From assembly GCF_000213055.1 (NCBI RefSeq), contig NZ_CM001165.1, positions 2,565,445 through 2,629,444 of the forward strand: DNA of 64,000 nt, in the 5' to 3' direction. Shown in pieces: positions 60,443 through 64,000 of the stretch. This DNA comes from Streptomyces sp. Tu6071. Its GTDB lineage: Bacteria; Actinomycetota; Actinomycetes; Streptomycetales; Streptomycetaceae. Made by a program: the position numbers and the translations under genes. The notes beneath the pieces were generated by a model. It saw only the letters and a list, made by a program, of their open reading frames with translations. It did no database searches and was not told where the DNA came from. Position 1 is the first letter of the stretch; the number at the start of each line of letters is the position of its first letter.

Positions 60443-61060
60443 TCAGCCCGTGCGGGGGAAGGAGACCTCGACGCGGCGGTTCTTGCGGCGGCCTTCCTCC
60501 GTGGTGTTGTCGGCGATGGGGTAGTCCTCGCTGTAGCCGCGGACCTCGAAGGTGACTTCGGGGCCGAGGTACTGGGCGAGTTCGTCGTGGACGATGTCGG
60601 CGCGGCGTTTCGAGAGCGTTTTGCCGTGGGCGTAGCTGCCGAGGTTGTCGGTGAAACCGAAGACGCGGACGGTGCGGGCCCGTTGCTTCTTCGCCTCCTC
60701 TCCGATGGCCTTGATGCGGGCCCGGCCGGAGGGGTCGAGGGCGAATTTGTCCTTGTCGAAGAGGACTTCGGCCTGGAGGGCGAATTTGACGTCGGTGTTC
60801 GTGTCCTCGCGGCGTTCCTCGCCGCCGAGGTCCTCGACGACGGACTTGATGTCGAGCACTTTGGCCGGCGCGAGCTGCGCGCCGTCGGCGAGACGGAGCC
60901 CGGGACTGCTCGCATCGACGTCGGGGGGCGGCGAGGTGGTCACGCTCCCCGGCGGCACGGTGGGGCCGTCATCGGCGCCGGCCACTCCCCCGGGGAGCCC
61001 GAAGACGAGCGTCGCCGAAGCGACCGCCACCACAGCCCCCGCCCGAAGCCGCCCCATCAC
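60443..61060 (-). CDS. OmpA family secreted protein
   Basis: Encodes 205 aa. Signal peptide (about 5-29, VVAVASATLVFGLPGGVAGA) and an OmpA-like peptidoglycan-binding domain (about 85-205): EVLFDKDKFALDPSG, VRVFGFTDNLGSYAHGKTLSKRRAD in pieces, RGYSEDYPI and GRRKNRRVEVSF. Binds peptidoglycan through a diaminopimelate-contact Asp/Arg. Starts at the stop of the lipoprotein gene (ATGA overlap), so the pilus-like genes form one operon. Confidence 0.92.
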   Translation of the reverse strand: MMGRLRAGAVVAVASATLVFGLPGGVAGADDGPTVPPGSVTTSPPPDVDASSPGLRLADGAQLAPAKVLDIKSVVEDLGGEERREDTNTDVKFALQAEVLFDKDKFALDPSGRARIKAIGEEAKKQRARTVRVFGFTDNLGSYAHGKTLSKRRADIVHDELAQYLGPEVTFEVRGYSEDYPIADNTTEEGRRKNRRVEVSFPRTG

Positions 61061-61671
61061 TGCGCCTCACTGAGCGGAATCTCGGCGGGCGGCATACTCC
61101 CGACCTGAAAGGTGACCTTCTTGGTGGAGGCGGGAGGAGCGGGAAACTGAGCGAACCAGTCCGTCGTGGCCCCGGGGTTCACACCTCCGACAAAACGAGT
61201 GCAGAGGCAGCGCCCCTGCGTATCGCGGAGCACCAGATATCGCTTCTTCGCCCCGCCGTCGACCAAGGAGGCTCCGGCGATGGAGCCTCCGTTGTCACGC
61301 AATTCCCGCTCGTCACCGCGCCAGTCGGCAGCTGTCCAGGCATTTCCGCTGCCGTTGGTCACGGTGCCGCTGACCGTGACGAAACCTGCTGCATCACGTT
61401 GCGCGCTCGTGATTTTCAGGTCGAGTTCCTGCCCGCCCTTGACCTCGGCGAGGACGGCGTCACCGCTCTCCTCCGAAGAAGGCTGCGCGGCCGGTGACGA
61501 AGGTCGGTCTTCGCGCGTGGCGGCGGGAGATGAGCTTGTCGATTCCTTTCCGGAATCCCCGTCTCCCCCTCCACCGCAGGAGGCGACCGCGAGGCTCATC
61601 GCGGCAACAAGGGAAAACGCCACGACCGCCTTTCTCGGCTCCCTCAGGGCACGCCGTTGGGGAACAGACAT
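61057..61671 (-). CDS. Lipoprotein of the Tad-like locus
   Basis: Encodes 204 aa from ATG 61671 (GGAAGG 7 nt upstream; ATG 61686 lacks a site). Signal and lipobox AVASC (Cys32), a Ser/Asp-rich linker, and a C-terminal beta-sandwich (about 80-200) resembling small surface domains (ELDLKITSAQRDAAGFVTVSGTVTN in pieces). No enzyme motif. Coupled to the OmpA-like gene; probably an outer-surface partner. Unknown role. Confidence 0.8.
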   Translation of the reverse strand: MSVPQRRALREPRKAVVAFSLVAAMSLAVASCGGGGDGDSGKESTSSSPAATREDRPSSPAAQPSSEESGDAVLAEVKGGQELDLKITSAQRDAAGFVTVSGTVTNGSGNAWTAADWRGDERELRDNGGSIAGASLVDGGAKKRYLVLRDTQGRCLCTRFVGGVNPGATTDWFAQFPAPPASTKKVTFQVGSMPPAEIPLSEAQ

Positions 61672-61690
61672 GACTCCGCCTTCCATGTGA

Positions 61691-62293
61691 TCAGTCCGTC
61701 AGTTGCACCGAGAAAAGTTCCGAAGAGCTGGGAAGTCGCGCGTCGTCCAGCTCTTCCGGATCAAAGGAATAACGCTCGCCTTTCGCGCAGACGAAGGAGA
61801 CCTGGCCCTCCTCCGGCTTGCCCTCGCCGATCGCGCAGAGGGGCTTCACCGCGGCTGTCGCCTCCGCGTGTGCGCGCTTCCCCTGAATGCCCACCACCAC
61901 GTTCGGCCCGAGACCGGTGTTCCGTACCACTCGCACACGGACACCCGGCCCCACTGCCGTGTCGACACGCTGCAGGCTTTCCACGGTCGCGTCATTCGAC
62001 GACGCCAGACGTGCTGCCGCCGGGGAGAGGTCCACGGGGTCGCTGCCGAGCCCGTCCAGCCACCTGCCCCAGTCCCCGTCCTGCTCCAGAGCGGCGACGA
62101 ACCCGTCGGTGAGCTGATCCCTTTCCTCCTGAGCCGCGGCAATCGCAGCCGCGTCAGCAGCCGACTGAGCGCCGTTCCTCCCCAACGCCGCTTGGGCGAA
62201 GGCGAAGAACGCGAATGCCGCGAAGAGGATCGCCGCTGTCGCCCACACGAACAGCGGCAGCACCTGACCGGCCTGCCCGTCGCCAGCTCTCAG
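61691..62293 (-). CDS. TadG-like pilus assembly protein
   Basis: About 200 aa. The product must begin before GQAGQVLPLFVW, and the only start close by is CTG 62293, which overlaps the pilin stop as CTGA; ATG or GTG in frame are absent there. N-terminal helix FVWATAAILFAAFAFFAFAQAALGRNGAQSAADAAAIAAAQ in pieces is the TadG/TadE pattern. A soluble part with two Cys (residues about 160 and 171) follows. Coupled between the Flp-type pilin and the lipoprotein. Confidence 0.7.
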   Translation of the reverse strand: MRAGDGQAGQVLPLFVWATAAILFAAFAFFAFAQAALGRNGAQSAADAAAIAAAQEERDQLTDGFVAALEQDGDWGRWLDGLGSDPVDLSPAAARLASSNDATVESLQRVDTAVGPGVRVRVVRNTGLGPNVVVGIQGKRAHAEATAAVKPLCAIGEGKPEEGQVSFVCAKGERYSFDPEELDDARLPSSSELFSVQLTD

Positions 62294-62481
62294 CCACCCA
62301 CCACACTGTTCACCGCGTCCAGAATCGCCCCGGAGATCTTTCCGTCGAGCCCCAGACCGTCGATCAGCACGAAGATCCCCGCGATGATGATCAGCAATCC
62401 CGCGTACTCCACGAACCCCGCTCCGTCGTCCCTGCGGAGCCTGTGTCGGAGGGTGGGGAGCCAGGTGGTGGGCTTGGGCAT
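62290..62481 (-). CDS. Flp/Tad-type pilin
   Basis: Encodes 63 aa from ATG 62481, with GGGAG 6 nt upstream. Short basic leader, then DDGAGFVEYAGLLIIIAGIF: the G/AGFVEY junction with Glu at +5 and Tyr at +6 is the type IVb prepilin cleavage site. Followed by one hydrophobic helix and a short tail. No TadV peptidase, ATPase or TadBC lies in view; they may be outside the window. First gene of the structural cluster. Confidence 0.85.
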   Translation of the reverse strand: MPKPTTWLPTLRHRLRRDDGAGFVEYAGLLIIIAGIFVLIDGLGLDGKISGAILDAVNSVVGG

Positions 62482-62570
62482 GGTGGTCTCCCGGGTGGGC
62501 CGGAGTGGTGGTGTGACCGTAGGGCCACGGAGGGTGGTGGGGGGAGGGTCCGTGGACCCAAGGGGTGAGG

Positions 62571-63218
62571 TCAGGCATGGGGGCCTCCCAGGGCGGGGTG
62601 GGCCGTGCCGAGCCAGCGGGCTATGGCCTCGCTGCGGGTGGTGGTCTGGAGCTTGGCGAAGATGCGGTTGATGTGGTTCTTCACCGTCTTCTCGGTGATG
62701 AAGCACGCCGCCGCGATCTGCCGGTTGTTCAAGCCCGCCGCGATGAGGTTCATGACCTCTTCCTCCCGTGCGCTCAGCGGCCCGCCCCACGAGGGTCGCA
62801 CAGGTGATTGCTTTTGCGAAGGGGGTGGGAGGGCGGGGGCTCCCGCCCGTAAGTGTCGCACCGCCCCCACGAGTTGGGGCACCGTGAAGTCCCCGTGCAC
62901 CAGGCACCCGGCCGCCCCCAGCCGCCGGGCCCGCGCGTGGAGTTCCGCGTCGCGCCCGTAGGTGATGACCAGGACGGGTGCCAGCCGGGCGAGGCGGGGC
63001 AGGACGGTCAGTCCGTCCACGACCGGCATCCGCAGGTCGAGGAGGACCCCGTCGGGCCGGTGGCGTTCGGTCGCGGCCAGCGCCTGGCGGCCGTCCGCCG
63101 CCTCGGCCACGACGACCGCGTCGGCGCGGCCTTCGAGGAGGGCGCGGAGTCCGGCCCGTACGACCGGGTTGTCGTCGGCCACGACGAGCCGCAGCGGTTC
63201 AGGCGGAGCGATGGGCAT
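62571..63218 (-). CDS. LuxR/NarL-type response regulator
   Basis: Encodes 215 aa. Receiver (about 10-120): VADDNPVVR, phospho-Asp in GVLLDLRMPVVDG, Thr in ITYGRD; the conserved Lys near 105 is His here (CLVHGDF), unusual. C-terminal LuxR helix-turn-helix (about 150-210): LSAREEEVMNLIAAGLNNRQIAAACFITEKTVKNHI in pieces. It overlaps the kinase gene by 20 bp and probably controls the pilin cluster 89 bp downstream. Confidence 0.9.
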   Translation of the reverse strand: MPIAPPEPLRLVVADDNPVVRAGLRALLEGRADAVVVAEAADGRQALAATERHRPDGVLLDLRMPVVDGLTVLPRLARLAPVLVITYGRDAELHARARRLGAAGCLVHGDFTVPQLVGAVRHLRAGAPALPPPSQKQSPVRPSWGGPLSAREEEVMNLIAAGLNNRQIAAACFITEKTVKNHINRIFAKLQTTTRSEAIARWLGTAHPALGGPHA

Positions 63219-64000
63219 GGTCCTCGGGCTCCTCTCGGTCGGTGGGAAGGGTCAGTTCGGCTCGGACCTCGGTGCCCGGTCCGCGCGGCGGCGCGCCGAT
63301 CGTGAGGCGGGTGGGGCACGGCAGGGTCGCGAGGCGTTCGCGCAGGCCGAGGAGTCCGTAGTGGCCGCGCGCCGCGAGTTCCTGGGGGCCGGGGAGGCCG
63401 GGCGGCAGGCCGACGCCGTCGTCGCGGACGGCGAGGACGAGGCGGCCGGTGACGGGCTCGGTGCCGTAGACGAGGACGACGTGGCGCGCGCGGGCGTGGC
63501 GGGCCGTGTTCTCCAGGGCCTCGGCTGTGACGAGGAGGAGGGTGCGGGCCGTGGCGGGGGCGAGGAGCGGGGCGGGGCCGAGGGCCGAGCGGGTCGCGGG
63601 GGCGGCGGTGCGGTCGGTGTGGGCGGCGAGGAGGGCGTCGAGTTCGGGGACGAGGTCGACGGGGCCGCCCGGGTCGTCGGTGCGGCGGCGCAGGCCGCCG
63701 AGGAGGACGCGCGACTCGGTGGCCGCGCGGCGGGCGGCACGCGCGACGTGGGCGGCGTCGCCGCGCACGACGGCGGGGTCCTCGGTCGTGGAGAGTGCCT
63801 CGGCCGCGAGGGCGACGCCGTGCAGGGTCTTGGCGACGGTGTCGTGCATGTCCCGGGCGAGGCGGGCGCGTTCGGCGGCGAGCGCCTCGGCAACGGCGAG
63901 GCGCTCGCGGGTCTCGGCGAGGGTCGTGCTCGCGGCGAGGAGGCGGTGCACGAAAGTGCGGAGCGTCGCGCCCGCGACGGCGGCGGCGAGGCAGAAGCCG
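63199..64000 (-). CDS. Sensor histidine kinase (3' part)
   Basis: Cut by the right edge; about 267 C-terminal residues visible. Dimerisation/phosphoacceptor LARDMHDTVAKTLHGVALA (HisKA_3, His in MHDT), then HATPase with LLVTAEALENTARHARA and RDDGVGLPPG, GLLGLRERL. A hydrophobic stretch before the His box (GFCLAAAVAGATLRTF) is probably the last membrane helix. Phosphorylates the LuxR-type regulator encoded downstream with a 20-bp overlap. Confidence 0.92.
   Translation of the reverse strand, partial: GFCLAAAVAGATLRTFVHRLLAASTTLAETRERLAVAEALAAERARLARDMHDTVAKTLHGVALAAEALSTTEDPAVVRGDAAHVARAARRAATESRVLLGGLRRRTDDPGGPVDLVPELDALLAAHTDRTAAPATRSALGPAPLLAPATARTLLLVTAEALENTARHARARHVVLVYGTEPVTGRLVLAVRDDGVGLPPGLPGPQELAARGHYGLLGLRERLATLPCPTRLTIGAPPRGPGTEVRAELTLPTDREEPEDHAHRSA

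Overview
The window reads as the chromosome of a Streptomyces (or a very close relative). GC content and third-position GC are very high, GTG starts and 4-bp ATGA/GTGA overlaps are frequent, several genes have a -10 hexamer 6-8 nt before the start codon (leaderless-type mRNAs), and there is a clear adpA gene with a TTA codon next to orn and tRNA-His. I see no insertion sequence, prophage, CRISPR array or plasmid function. Most of it is ordinary chromosome with patches of accessory or decaying sequence.

Layout. 1-4463: end of a sugar ABC importer (binding protein, two permeases) with a GH39 beta-xylosidase-like enzyme. 4549-9608: a membrane-anchored GH18-like protein, a large PAS-GAF-PP2C-kinase-like regulator and a small anti-sigma-type ATPase. 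9898-14317: Nudix, SPOR-like and GntR genes, a threonine-synthase-like enzyme, two copies of a 44-bp intergenic repeat, and an aminotransferase. 14400-20066: a HxlR regulator divergent from that aminotransferase, a glycosyltransferase-like gene, an MFS exporter, two VOC proteins and a Cys-rich small membrane protein. 20196-24577: two tandem short-chain dehydrogenases facing two tandem XRE regulators, with a truncated dehydrogenase remnant and a SUKH gene between. 24863-31820: Mrr-like nuclease, small membrane protein, cation diffusion facilitator, acyl-CoA thioesterase and dehydrogenase, a tiny acidic protein, a P-loop kinase, a decayed acetyltransferase and an alpha/beta hydrolase behind a (GCTGG)17 tract.

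32277-40662: a DHA2 exporter with paired palindromes over its promoter, then a TetR gene divergent from accD1-accA1-hmgL-acdH, the leucine/isovalerate catabolic operon. 40971-48398: lipoprotein, small leaderless gene, glmS, a Usp protein, a membrane protein, adpA, orn and tRNA-His. 48548-57922: LCP wall ligase, ahpCD, AI-2E-family permease, an SLT wall hydrolase with a long structured leader, PhoH, UppS and an aldo/keto reductase. 58364-60304: DUF192, a NadR-type ATPase and a methyltransferase. 60443-64000: a Tad/Flp-pilus-like locus (OmpA-like protein, lipoprotein, TadG-like protein, Flp-type pilin) headed by a LuxR-type two-component system.

How the parts fit. The xylosidase works with the sugar importer. 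The TetR-acc-hmgL-acdH block converts isovaleryl-CoA to acetoacetate and acetyl-CoA. glmS, UppS, LCP and the SLT hydrolase all concern the cell envelope. AdpA, with its bldA-dependent TTA codon, is the developmental regulator. Convergent gene pairs are mostly separated by long perfect hairpins. The best leads for something less described are the SDR/XRE/dehydrogenase-remnant block, the pentanucleotide tract, the paired operators before the exporter, the structured SLT leader, the small acidic protein at 29431-29616 and the Tad-like locus with its atypical receiver.
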